Source: Scatomorpha intestinigallinarum
GTDB taxonomy: Bacteria > Bacillota > Clostridia > Oscillospirales > Oscillospiraceae
Reading direction: 5' to 3'
Assembly: GCA_018712225.1 (NCBI GenBank)
Contig: DVHH01000018.1
Coordinates: forward strand, 1-11,960
Length of the DNA stretch: 11,960 bases
Positions 5,991 through 11,960 of this stretch are shown here, in pieces (position 1 is the stretch's first letter; every line of letters begins with the position of its first letter). Made by a program: the position numbers and the translations under genes. The notes below the pieces were generated by a model. It was not told the origin of the DNA and did no database searches. It was given only the letters and a program-made list of their open reading frames with translations.

Positions 5991-6016
5991 GTAGGGGCGG
6001 GGTTCCAGGTCCGCCC
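5991..6016 (+). repeat. REP-type element: GTAG plus 6-bp hairpin
   Basis: GTAG (5991-5994) is followed directly by stem GGGCGG (5995-6000), a ten-base loop (GGTTCCAGGT) and CCGCCC (6011-6016). The decamer CCTGTAGGGG at 5988-5997 recurs exactly at 11812-11821 within the transposase gene. REP elements mobilised by RAYT transposases characteristically have a GTAG-like tetranucleotide at the foot of a hairpin, so this is a likely substrate of a RAYT. Confidence 0.65.
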
Positions 6017-6080
6017 GGGTTTTTGGGGTGGGAGGAACTCGCCGGTTTGCTGCTGGTTGGCTTTACCTTATGCTGCTTAT

Positions 6081-6120
6081 CCACCCCATTTCTTTGGTCT
6101 TGCCCAAAGAAACGGGGTGG
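6081..6120. repeat. 17-bp imperfect inverted repeat
   Basis: The arms 6081-6097 and 6104-6120 pair over 17 positions with one A/C mismatch, around a six-base spacer TCTTGC. The core is TTTCTTTGG against CCAAAGAAA. Related CCAAAG/CTTTGG words recur in the next hairpin at 6123-6146. Confidence 0.75.
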
Positions 6121-6122
6121 AG

Positions 6123-6146
6123 CCCCAAAGAAAAACGCCTTTGGGG
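6123..6146. repeat. 8-bp perfect hairpin
   Basis: CCCCAAAG (6123-6130) pairs with CTTTGGGG (6139-6146) around the eight-base loop AAAAACGC. It directly follows the 17-bp inverted repeat. Confidence 0.7.
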
Positions 6147-6184
6147 TGGTGGCGCCCCCGTGAGGTTTCGGGACCCGCCCGCCT

Positions 6185-6266
6185 CTCCCACTCGCGTGGG
6201 AGCTGCCACTCGGCCGCTAAGGTGTCCGCTTCGCGGACTTATTTCATCACTCGCCCCAGGGGCGAG
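6185..6266. repeat. Three compact perfect hairpins in a row
   Basis: The first pairs CTCCCAC (6185-6191) with GTGGGAG (6196-6202) around TCGC. The second pairs GTCCGC (6224-6229) with GCGGAC (6233-6238) around TTC. The third pairs CTCGCCCC (6250-6257) with GGGGCGAG (6259-6266), a near-continuous palindrome. No T tract follows any of them, so they are not obvious terminators. Confidence 0.65.
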
Positions 6267-6303
6267 GGGTTTGGGCTGGTAGAAGTCTGGCCCAGTAAAA
6301 GGA

Positions 6304-6333
6304 TTTGCCCCGCTTTTTTAAAAGCGGGGCAAA
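6304..6333. terminator. 14-bp palindrome, possible bidirectional terminator
   Basis: The arms 6304-6317 and 6320-6333 are perfect inverted copies (TTTGCCCCGCTTTT and AAAAGCGGGGCAAA). It lies 17 bases beyond the GNAT stop codon on the minus strand and in the convergent gap with degV. T runs inside the stem rather than directly after it make it an atypical intrinsic terminator. A smaller AAAAGC/GCTTTT hairpin followed by AT overlaps its right side. Confidence 0.45.
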
Positions 6334-6350
6334 AAGCTTTTATATGCCTC

Positions 6351-6893
6351 TCATGGGAGGCTTACGTGCTTGGCAAGGAATTTCGGGCCGTACATGGGGG
6401 CGTATACCGCCTCCAGGACGCCGCGCAGATCGGCGCGCTGCGGCGCTTCGCCGCGGTGCAGCAGCAGCGTCTCCCGGCCGCCGATGGCGTAGGGGATGCC
6501 CGTCTCACACCAGCCGTGGCGCTTGTAAAACCCCGCCAGGCGGCGCGCCTTCTCCAGCTCCGGATACTCCGTCACCTCAATGAACACGCACTCATACCGC
6601 GCGTACCGCGCTTTTATGAGCTCCAAAAACTGCGCGCCCGTGCCGGCGCCGCGGATGGTCGGGTACACCGCCAGCCAGCCCAGCAGCGCGTAGCGCCGCG
6701 CCGCGTCCCGCAGCATGTAGGCGTAGCCCGCCTCCAGCCCCGACTCGTCCTTCAAAAGCAGCAGCTCCGCGCCCCTGATGAGGCCCAGGTGGCAGTCCGC
6801 AAGGCTCGGCCGCTCCCATTCGTGGAAGTCGTGCTCCAGCATCGGGTAAATGCGCTTCATGTCGGCGTGGCCGCCGCGTTTTATCTCATACAT
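6351..6893 (-). CDS. GNAT family N-acetyltransferase
   Basis: Probable acetyl-CoA-dependent N-acetyltransferase of the GNAT superfamily, 180 residues; the acceptor substrate is unknown. Motif A is visible as LGWLAVYPTIRGAGTG (71-86) with the pyrophosphate-binding R/G pattern at R81-G86, followed by the helix AQFLELIKARYARYE. The strand VFIEVTEY and FYKRHGW (122-128) match motif B. The basic, aromatic C-terminus (RGVLEAVYAPMYGPKFL) is ordinary for this group. The ATG at 6893 has GGAGG seven bases upstream. It overlaps the last eight bases of the ABC transporter gene, so it is the last gene of that transcript and likely translationally coupled. Whether it is functionally linked to the transporter is unclear. 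Confidence 0.88.
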   Translation of the reverse strand: MYEIKRGGHADMKRIYPMLEHDFHEWERPSLADCHLGLIRGAELLLLKDESGLEAGYAYMLRDAARRYALLGWLAVYPTIRGAGTGAQFLELIKARYARYECVFIEVTEYPELEKARRLAGFYKRHGWCETGIPYAIGGRETLLLHRGEAPQRADLRGVLEAVYAPMYGPKFLAKHVSLP

Positions 6894-8655
6894 CTTTATC
6901 CTCCGTGAAGGTCTGCGCCCGGTACAGCCCAGCGTAGACGCCGTTTTGAGCCATCAGCTCCTCGTGCGTCCCCAGCTCCTGCACCCTCTCGTCCTCTATG
7001 ACCGCTATCCTGTCCGCGCCGTGTATGGTCGAGAGCCGGTGCGCTATTATGATGCTCGTCCGGCCCTCCGCCAGCTCGTCCAGCGAGGCCTGGATGCGCT
7101 GCTCAGTCACCGTGTCGAGCGCGCTCGTCGCCTCGTCCATGACCAAAATCGGCGGGTTTTTGAGGAACACCCGCGCGATGCTGAGCCGCTGCTTCTGCCC
7201 GCCCGAGAGCATGACGCCCCGCTCGCCCACGTAGCTGTCGTAGCCGTCCGGCATGGCCATTATCTCCCCGTGTATCTCCGCCCGCACGGCGGCGGCCACG
7301 ACCTCGGCGTCCGTCGCCTCGGGGCGGCCGTAGCGGATATTCTCGCGGATGGTCCCCGCGAAGATGAACACGTCCTGCTGGATTATGCCTATGCTCCGCC
7401 GCAGCGAATCCTGCGTCACGCGGCGCACGTCCACGCCGTCCACCAGCACCGCGCCGCCCGTCACGTCGTAAAACCTCGGCAGCAGCTGGCAGAGCGTGGT
7501 CTTGCCGCCGCCCGAGGGGCCGACCACCGCCAGCTTCTCGCCCGGGGCGATTTTCAGGCTCACGTGCTCCAGCACCGGCCCGGCCTCGTCGTTATACGAA
7601 AAGCTCACGTCCCGGTACTCGACCTCGCCCTTCACGTCCCGCAGCTCCACGGCGTCCGGCGCGTCCTGCACGTCCGGCTCCGTGCGCATGAGCTCCAGAA
7701 AGCGCGAAAAACCCGCCGTGCCCTGCATGTAGACCTCCGAAAAGCTCGCCAGCTTCCGCACCGGCGTCACGAAGGTGGAGACGTAGAGCGAAAAGGTCAC
7801 GAGGTCCACATAGTCCATGCGCCCGCCCATGATGAGCGCGCCGCCCGCGGCGACGACCAGGACCTGCATGACGCTCGTCGTGAACTCCATGCCGCTCATG
7901 AAGCCGCCCATGGCCTTGAAATAGCGGCTGCGCGCGGCCTTGTAGCGCTCGTTGGCGGCGACGAACTTCTCATCCTCGGCCTGCTCGTTGGCGAAGGCCT
8001 TGGCGGTGCGTATGCCCGAGATGCCGCTCTCGATGGCGGCGTTAATTTCCGCCGTCTGGCGCTTTACCTCGATGTTCGCGCGCTTCATGCTCACGCGGCG
8101 CGAGAGCGTGAAGAGGATGAGCAGCGGCAGGCAGACGGCCAGCACCAGCGCCAGGCGCCACTCTATGCCCGCCAGCACGATGAGCGAGCCGATGATCGTC
8201 AGGACGCTGATGAGTATGTCCTCCGGCCCGTGGTGCGCCAGCTCCGTTATCTCGAAGAGGTCCGAGGTTATGCGGCTCATGAGCGCGCCCGTGCGGTTGC
8301 GGTCGAAGAAGGAGAAGCTCAGGCGCTGCATGTGGTTGAACACCGCGTGGCGCATGTCCGCCTCTATGTAGACGCCCATCCTGTGGCCCAGGACGGTGAT
8401 GAGGTAGTACATGAGGCCCTTGAGTATGTAGGCGGCGAACATGGCCGCCATGATGACGAAAAAGGTCGTGTACAGCTTCTCCGGCAGCAGGGTCTGCATA
8501 GATACCCGCGTGATATACGGAAACGCGAGGTCTATGACCGCCACGGCCACGGCGCAGCTCATGTCCAGGGCGAAGAGCCCCAGGTGCGGCCGGAAGAAGG
8601 AGAAGAAGACCGCGAGGTCGGAGCGGTGGAACCGGTTTTTGCTTTTGTCTTTCAA
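6886..8655 (-). CDS. ABC transporter, fused membrane and ATPase domains (exporter type)
   Basis: Half-transporter of the exporter class (MsbA/LmrA/BmrA-like), 589 residues, expected to work as a dimer in the cytoplasmic membrane. The substrate cannot be told from sequence. The N-terminal half (about 20-300) carries five to six hydrophobic segments, including 24-45, 62-85, 146-163, 166-185 and 258-278. The nucleotide-binding half has Walker A GPSGGGKT (379-386), Q loop IIQQDVF (424-430), signature LSGGQ (483-487), Walker B ILVMDEATSALD with catalytic E508, and the H loop AHRLST (H539). All catalytic residues are present. It starts with TTG at 8655, supported by GAGGTGG a few bases upstream, which overlaps the rnhA stop codon (TGAGGTGG). 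No second half-transporter lies beside it, so a homodimer is likely. Confidence 0.93.
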   Translation of the reverse strand: MKDKSKNRFHRSDLAVFFSFFRPHLGLFALDMSCAVAVAVIDLAFPYITRVSMQTLLPEKLYTTFFVIMAAMFAAYILKGLMYYLITVLGHRMGVYIEADMRHAVFNHMQRLSFSFFDRNRTGALMSRITSDLFEITELAHHGPEDILISVLTIIGSLIVLAGIEWRLALVLAVCLPLLILFTLSRRVSMKRANIEVKRQTAEINAAIESGISGIRTAKAFANEQAEDEKFVAANERYKAARSRYFKAMGGFMSGMEFTTSVMQVLVVAAGGALIMGGRMDYVDLVTFSLYVSTFVTPVRKLASFSEVYMQGTAGFSRFLELMRTEPDVQDAPDAVELRDVKGEVEYRDVSFSYNDEAGPVLEHVSLKIAPGEKLAVVGPSGGGKTTLCQLLPRFYDVTGGAVLVDGVDVRRVTQDSLRRSIGIIQQDVFIFAGTIRENIRYGRPEATDAEVVAAAVRAEIHGEIMAMPDGYDSYVGERGVMLSGGQKQRLSIARVFLKNPPILVMDEATSALDTVTEQRIQASLDELAEGRTSIIIAHRLSTIHGADRIAVIEDERVQELGTHEELMAQNGVYAGLYRAQTFTEDKDV

Positions 8656-8664
8656 TTTCCCACC

Positions 8665-9105
8665 TCACTGGCGCGAAAATTTGTCCCTCTCGGCGACGGC
8701 GAGGGCGTCGCAGCGCTCGTTCTGCTCCTGGCCGTCGTGGCCGCGGAGCCAGTTGACCGTGACCTTGTGCTCGCCCAAAAGGGCGTCCAGGCGCTGCCAG
8801 AGCTCGGGATTTTTCAGCTCGCCCTCTTTTCTGCGCCAGCCGCGGCGCTTCCAGCCCGCCAGCCAGCCCTCGTTTATCGCGCGGGCGATGTACTGCGAGT
8901 CCGTCCAGAGCTCCACCTCGCAGGGCTCCTTCAGGGCCGAGAGGGCCTCGATGACGGCGCGCAGCTCCATGCGGTTGTTCGTCGTCTCCCGCTCGCCGCC
9001 GGAGAGCTCCTTCTCCCGGCCCATGCAGCTGAGTATGGCCGCCCAGCCGCCCGGGCCGGGGTTGCCGGAGCAGGCCCCGTCCGTGTATATGCAGACTTTT
9101 TTCAT
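8665..9105 (-). CDS. rnhA: Ribonuclease HI
   Basis: Endonuclease that cuts the RNA strand of RNA-DNA hybrids (R-loops, replication primers), 146 residues. The four acidic catalytic residues are present: D9 in YTDGACSGNPGPGG, E47 in NNRMELRA, D69 in WTDSQY and D133 in NERCDALA. H123 lies in RGHDGQ. The basic handle used for substrate binding appears as GWKRRGWRRKEG (84-95), so this is the E. coli-like full form. The ATG at 9105 lies two bases after the gyrA stop codon (TAATTATG) with only a weak upstream GGA, so translation is probably coupled to gyrA. Linkage to gyrase makes biological sense, since both limit R-loop and supercoiling problems, but that is inference. Confidence 0.96.
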   Translation of the reverse strand: MKKVCIYTDGACSGNPGPGGWAAILSCMGREKELSGGERETTNNRMELRAVIEALSALKEPCEVELWTDSQYIARAINEGWLAGWKRRGWRRKEGELKNPELWQRLDALLGEHKVTVNWLRGHDGQEQNERCDALAVAERDKFSRQ

Positions 9106-9107
9106 AA

Positions 9108-11588
9108 TTATTCCGCGTCCTCGCGCTCCGTGCGGGCCACGGATATGACCTTCGCCCCCGGGTTCGGGCGCATGATGCGCACGCCCTGCGTCGCCCGGCC
9201 CAGCACCGAGACGCCCGAGGCCGCCGTGCGGATGATGGTGCCGTCGTCCGCGACTATGAGCAGGTCGTCGTCCTCCCGCACGACCTTGACGTCCGCGACG
9301 TAGCCGGTCTTTTCCGTGCAGTTGTAGTTTTTGAGGCCCATGCCGCCGCGGCTCTGGGGCTGGCGCCCGCCGTCCGCGCCGCGCAGGTACTCGTCGAGCT
9401 CCGTGCGCTTGCCGTAGCCGTTCTCCGTGACGGACAGCAGCGCCGTGCCGCCGCCGGCCCGGCCCGCGCCGACTACGTAGTCGCCCTCGCGCAGCTTTAT
9501 GCCCCGCACGCCCGCGGCCTCGCGGCCCATGGGGCGCACGTCGTTCTCGTCAAAGCAGATGGCGTAGCCCTCGTGCGTGGCTATGAGGATGTTCTGCTTC
9601 CCGTCCGTGAGGCGCACGGTGATGAGCTCGTCGTCCTCGGCTATGGACAGGGCGCGGATGCCGGTCTTGCGGATGTTCTTTATGGCGTCCAGCGGCAGGC
9701 GCTTCACGGTGCCGCTGCGGGTGACCATGAAGATGTACATGTCCCCGAACTCGCGCACGTGGAGCATGGCGCTGACCTTCTCGCCCGGCTCGACGGGCAG
9801 GATGTTCACGATGTTCGTGCCGCGCGCGGCCCGGCCCGCCTCGGGTATCTGGTAGCCCTTCTTGCGGTAGACCCGGCCGAAGCTGGTGAAGAAGAGGATG
9901 TAGTCGTGGGTCGAGGCGGTGAACACCGTCTCCACATAGTCCTCCTCGCGCGTGGCCATGGCGCGGATGCCCTTGCCGCCGCGGCCCTGGGCGCGGTACT
10001 CGGAGGCGGGAAGGCGCTTTATATAGCCGCCGTGCGTGAGCGTGTAGACGCACTCCTCCTCCTCGATGAGGTCCTCGACGTCTATCTCGTCCTCGACGTC
10101 CTGGATCTCGGTCTTGCGCGCGTCGCCGAACTTGTCGCGCAGGGCGGCCAGCTCGTCCTTCAGGACGCCCTTTATCTTCTCGGGGTCGGCCAGCAGGCTC
10201 TCGTAGTAGGCGATGCGCTCCTCCAGCTCGGCGTATTCCTTTTCCAGCTTCTCGCGGTCGAGGCCCTGGAGGGCCTTCAGGCGCATGTCGAGGATGGCCT
10301 GGGCCTGTATCTCGTCGAGGCCGAAGCGGGCCATGAGGTTGTCCCTCGCGTCGTCGTAGCTGCTGCGGATGATGCGGATGACCTCGTCGATGTTGTCCTG
10401 GGCGATGAGCAGGCCCTGGAGCAGGTGCTCGCGCTCGCGGGCCTTTTTGAGGTCGTACTTCGTGCGCCGGGTGATGAGCTCCTCCTGGAAGGCGAGGTAC
10501 TCGTCTATGATGTGGCGCAGGGAGAGGATGCGCGGCTGGCTCTGGTCGTCCACGAGGGCGAGCATGTTGATGGAGAAGGAGGTCTGCAGCTGGGTCTGGG
10601 CGAAGAGGCGGTTCAAGACGACCTGGGTGTTGGCGTCGCGCTTAATTTCGATGACGATGCGCATGCCGTTGCGGTCGGACTCGTCGCGCAGGCCGGAGAT
10701 GCCCTCCAGGCGCTTGTCGCGGACCTGGTCGGCGATGTTCTCTATGAGCTGGCGCTTGTTGACCTGGTAGGGCAGCTCCGTGACGATGATGCGGTAGCGC
10801 TCGTGGCCGTATTCCTCTATCTCGGTGCGCGCGCGGACGATGACCTTGCCGCGGCCGGTGGCGTAGGCGGCGCGGATGCCGCTGCGGCCCATGATGATGC
10901 CCTTCGTGGGGAAGTCGGGGCCCTTTATGTGCTCCATGAGGTCGGGCAGGCCGGCCTCCGGGTTTTCGAGCACGCAGATGCAGGCGTTTATGACCTCGAC
11001 GAGGTTGTGGGGCGGGATGTTGGTGGCCATGCCGACGGCGATGCCGGAGGAGCCGTTGACGAGCAGGTTCGGGAAGCGCGCGGGCAGGACCTTGGGCTCC
11101 CTGCGGCTCTCGTCGAAGTTGGGGAGCCAGTCCACGGTCTCCTTGTCTATGTCACGGAGCATCTCGTCGGAGATGCGGGCCATGCGTGCCTCGGTGTATC
11201 GGTAGGCGGCGGGGGGGTCGCCGTCCACGGAGCCGAAGTTGCCGTGGCCCTCGATGAGGGGGTAGCGCATGGAGAAGTCCTGCGCGAGGCGGACGAGGGC
11301 GTCGTAGACGGACTGGTCGCCGTGGGGGTGGTAGTGGCCGAGCACGTCGCCGACGGCGGTGGCGCATTTTTTGAAGGCCTTGTCGGCGGTGAGCCCGCCC
11401 TCGTACATGGTGTAGAGTATGCGCCGGTGAACCGGCTTGAGCCCGTCGCGCACATCCGGCAGCGCGCGCCCGACTATGACGCTCATCGCATAGTCGATGT
11501 AGCTCGTCTTCATCTCGCTGACGATCTCGCTCGACACGATCTTCTGATCGGGGAACATTATGTCTTCGGGTTTGTAGTCCTTTGCCAT
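9108..11588 (-). CDS. gyrA: DNA gyrase subunit A
   Basis: Breakage-reunion subunit of DNA gyrase, 826 residues, a full-length protein. The N-terminal winged-helix region has YIDYAMSVIVGRALPDVRDG and LKPVHRRILY, and the catalytic tyrosine is Y131 in AAYRYTEARM. The coiled-coil gate lies around 365-500 (RRTKYDLKKAREREHLLQGL and QAILDMRLKAL). The C-terminal beta-pinwheel includes the GyrA-box QGRGGKG at 534-540, which separates GyrA from ParC. The quinolone-resistance region reads HYHPHGDQSVYDALVR; the position equivalent to E. coli Ser83 is Gln (Q92), while Asp87 is retained (D96). The ATG at 11588 has AAGGTGG upstream, overlapping the transposase stop codon. gyrB is not in the window; rnhA follows two bases after the stop. 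Confidence 0.98.
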   Translation of the reverse strand: MAKDYKPEDIMFPDQKIVSSEIVSEMKTSYIDYAMSVIVGRALPDVRDGLKPVHRRILYTMYEGGLTADKAFKKCATAVGDVLGHYHPHGDQSVYDALVRLAQDFSMRYPLIEGHGNFGSVDGDPPAAYRYTEARMARISDEMLRDIDKETVDWLPNFDESRREPKVLPARFPNLLVNGSSGIAVGMATNIPPHNLVEVINACICVLENPEAGLPDLMEHIKGPDFPTKGIIMGRSGIRAAYATGRGKVIVRARTEIEEYGHERYRIIVTELPYQVNKRQLIENIADQVRDKRLEGISGLRDESDRNGMRIVIEIKRDANTQVVLNRLFAQTQLQTSFSINMLALVDDQSQPRILSLRHIIDEYLAFQEELITRRTKYDLKKAREREHLLQGLLIAQDNIDEVIRIIRSSYDDARDNLMARFGLDEIQAQAILDMRLKALQGLDREKLEKEYAELEERIAYYESLLADPEKIKGVLKDELAALRDKFGDARKTEIQDVEDEIDVEDLIEEEECVYTLTHGGYIKRLPASEYRAQGRGGKGIRAMATREEDYVETVFTASTHDYILFFTSFGRVYRKKGYQIPEAGRAARGTNIVNILPVEPGEKVSAMLHVREFGDMYIFMVTRSGTVKRLPLDAIKNIRKTGIRALSIAEDDELITVRLTDGKQNILIATHEGYAICFDENDVRPMGREAAGVRGIKLREGDYVVGAGRAGGGTALLSVTENGYGKRTELDEYLRGADGGRQPQSRGGMGLKNYNCTEKTGYVADVKVVREDDDLLIVADDGTIIRTAASGVSVLGRATQGVRIMRPNPGAKVISVARTEREDAE

Positions 11589-11600
11589 TGTGTTACCACC

Positions 11601-11960
11601 TTAGGTGTAGTATTTGTCAAGCTCCCAGCGCAGGGGGTTGGTATCGATATAATTCCAATGGTTTTGCAGGTCACGCATGTCGCGTACGACATGGTCGTGA
11701 TAACCTCGCTGCCATATTTCCGACCCACACATGCGCTGTGTACTGCGCTTTAAATAAGAGACAAATGACGGTATCTTTTCATTTGTGCGGACAGGCCGGT
11801 TTACCTCCTGCCCTGTAGGGGACGGCGTCCTCGACGTCCCGCCGCCATCGTCCACCGCCAGCAGCATGTGGATGTGATTGGGCATGACGACATATTTTTC
11901 AACGCTTACTCCGTCGAACTTCTCCGACATCTCCCGGATTTTCTCGTCAACGATCTTTCC
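11601..11960 (-). CDS. REP-associated tyrosine transposase (RAYT), 5' end outside the window
   Basis: Single-strand transposase of the IS200/Y1 (HUH) superfamily. The visible 119 residues begin GKIVDEKIREMSEKFDGV and remain open to the window edge, so the N-terminus lies beyond 11960 and a start at 11930 is unlikely. The HUH motif is in VVMPNHIHMLLAV; the candidate catalytic tyrosine is in SEIWQRGYHDHVVR. The C-terminus, HWNYIDTNPLRWELDKYY, is typical of RAYTs. Between the HUH motif and the tyrosine helix the frame runs through a REP hairpin (11815-11840), which encodes GGTSRTPSPTG. Base composition is lower in GC than in gyrA. The stop codon overlaps the gyrA ribosome binding site, so it lies directly upstream of gyrA with only 12 bases between. 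RAYTs are usually domesticated single-copy genes that act on REP repeats. Confidence 0.88.
   Translation of the reverse strand, partial: GKIVDEKIREMSEKFDGVSVEKYVVMPNHIHMLLAVDDGGGTSRTPSPTGQEVNRPVRTNEKIPSFVSYLKRSTQRMCGSEIWQRGYHDHVVRDMRDLQNHWNYIDTNPLRWELDKYYT
11646..11674 (-). promoter_or_regulatory. Weak candidate promoter for gyrA inside the transposase gene
   Basis: On the minus strand GTGACC (11674-11669) and TATATC (11651-11646) are spaced 17 bases apart. Only 12 bases separate the transposase stop from gyrA, so any gyrA-proximal promoter must lie inside the transposase frame, or gyrA must be read from upstream. The match is weak. Confidence 0.2.
11815..11840 (+). repeat. REP-type element inside the RAYT reading frame
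   Basis: GTAG (11815-11818) is followed by stem GGGACG (11819-11824), a ten-base loop GCGTCCTCGA and CGTCCC (11835-11840). The arrangement is identical to the element at 5991-6016. Two stem positions differ, each with a compensating change in the partner arm (C-G to A-T and G-C to C-G). The loops differ in sequence but not in length. Confidence 0.7.

Larger units (their letters stand above)
5920..6350. other. Gene-free hairpin-rich interval between degV and GNAT
   Basis: This 431-base stretch between two convergent genes contains no credible gene. From left to right it holds a REP-type hairpin (5991-6016), a long 17-bp inverted repeat (6081-6120) and an 8-bp hairpin (6123-6146). Three further compact hairpins follow (6185-6202, 6224-6238, 6250-6266), then an AT/GC palindrome (6304-6333). 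The density of perfect stems and the unusual base composition point to accumulated repeat elements rather than coding DNA. Short open frames across it (for example 6028-6282 plus) have no ribosome binding site or recognisable protein. Confidence 0.7.

Noticed and set aside
6028..6282. Possible 84-residue plus-strand protein in the intergenic gap
   Set aside because: No ribosome binding site, and the frame simply runs across several inverted repeats; best read as repeat DNA.
6850..9303. 817-codon plus-strand open frame opposite the ABC transporter and rnhA
   Set aside because: Both opposite-strand genes have complete catalytic motifs; the plus-strand translation is Arg/His/Ala-rich with no recognisable fold, a GC-driven shadow.
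9108..11588. ParC (topoisomerase IV subunit A) instead of GyrA
   Set aside because: The intact GyrA-box QGRGGKG and the complete C-terminal pinwheel identify GyrA.
11615..11620. Perfect TTGACA on the minus strand as a gyrA -35 box
   Set aside because: It encodes part of the transposase C-terminus (LDK), and no acceptable -10 box lies 16-18 bases downstream before the gyrA coding region.
9573..11753. Very long plus-strand open frame (726 codons) opposite gyrA
   Set aside because: It is antisense to an unmistakable gyrA, is rich in Leu/Val/Ala/His/Asp without domain features, and is explained by high GC and codon bias of the true strand.

Overview
This 11,960-base window is ordinary chromosomal DNA from a high-GC Gram-positive bacterium. 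SepF and DivIVA, a YlmE/YggS-SepF-DivIVA-IleS order, an adjacent miaA-hfq pair, a DegV protein and GyrA with a canonical GyrA-box together suggest a high-GC member of class Clostridia. Order Oscillospirales is my best guess, by recall of gene style rather than by any search. Nearly all genes lie on the minus strand; only degV is on the plus strand.

Layout on the minus strand, in transcription order. A partial REP-associated tyrosine transposase (11601-11960, 5' end outside the window) directly precedes gyrA (9108-11588), then rnhA (8665-9105), an exporter-type ABC transporter (6886-8655) and a GNAT acetyltransferase (6351-6893). These genes touch or overlap, so they probably form one transcript. 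Next comes a 431-base gene-free stretch (5920-6350) packed with small hairpins. degV (5074-5919, plus strand) is followed by a short divergent promoter region. Beyond it lie miaA (4060-5001) with a hairpin terminator, then hfq (3714-3950), an HlyD-like membrane protein (about 2798-3721), a YggS/YlmE PLP protein (2093-2782), sepF (1533-2078) and divIVA (857-1486). A terminator at 812-836 separates divIVA from the start of ileS (1-768, 3' end outside the window).

How the genes work together. The hfq-to-ileS stretch resembles the Gram-positive ylm cell-division cluster, with SepF (FtsZ anchor) and DivIVA (coiled-coil organiser), but without ylmG and ylmH between them. miaA and hfq carry tRNA modification and RNA-chaperone roles. 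gyrA, rnhA, the ABC exporter and GNAT look like a housekeeping gene followed by passengers.

Most notable points: (1) two GTAG-plus-hairpin REP elements with identical 4+6+10+6 architecture and compensatory stem changes, one in the degV-GNAT gap and one inside the RAYT reading frame; (2) an HlyD-like gene with no ATG, GTG or TTG start in frame until far inside the protein, whose best start is an ATA codon overlapping the hfq stop; (3) a promoter-like sequence for ileS whose -35 box lies in the loop of the divIVA terminator; (4) the RAYT stop codon fused to the gyrA ribosome binding site. I see no CRISPR array, tRNA, rRNA, phage or toxin-type system.
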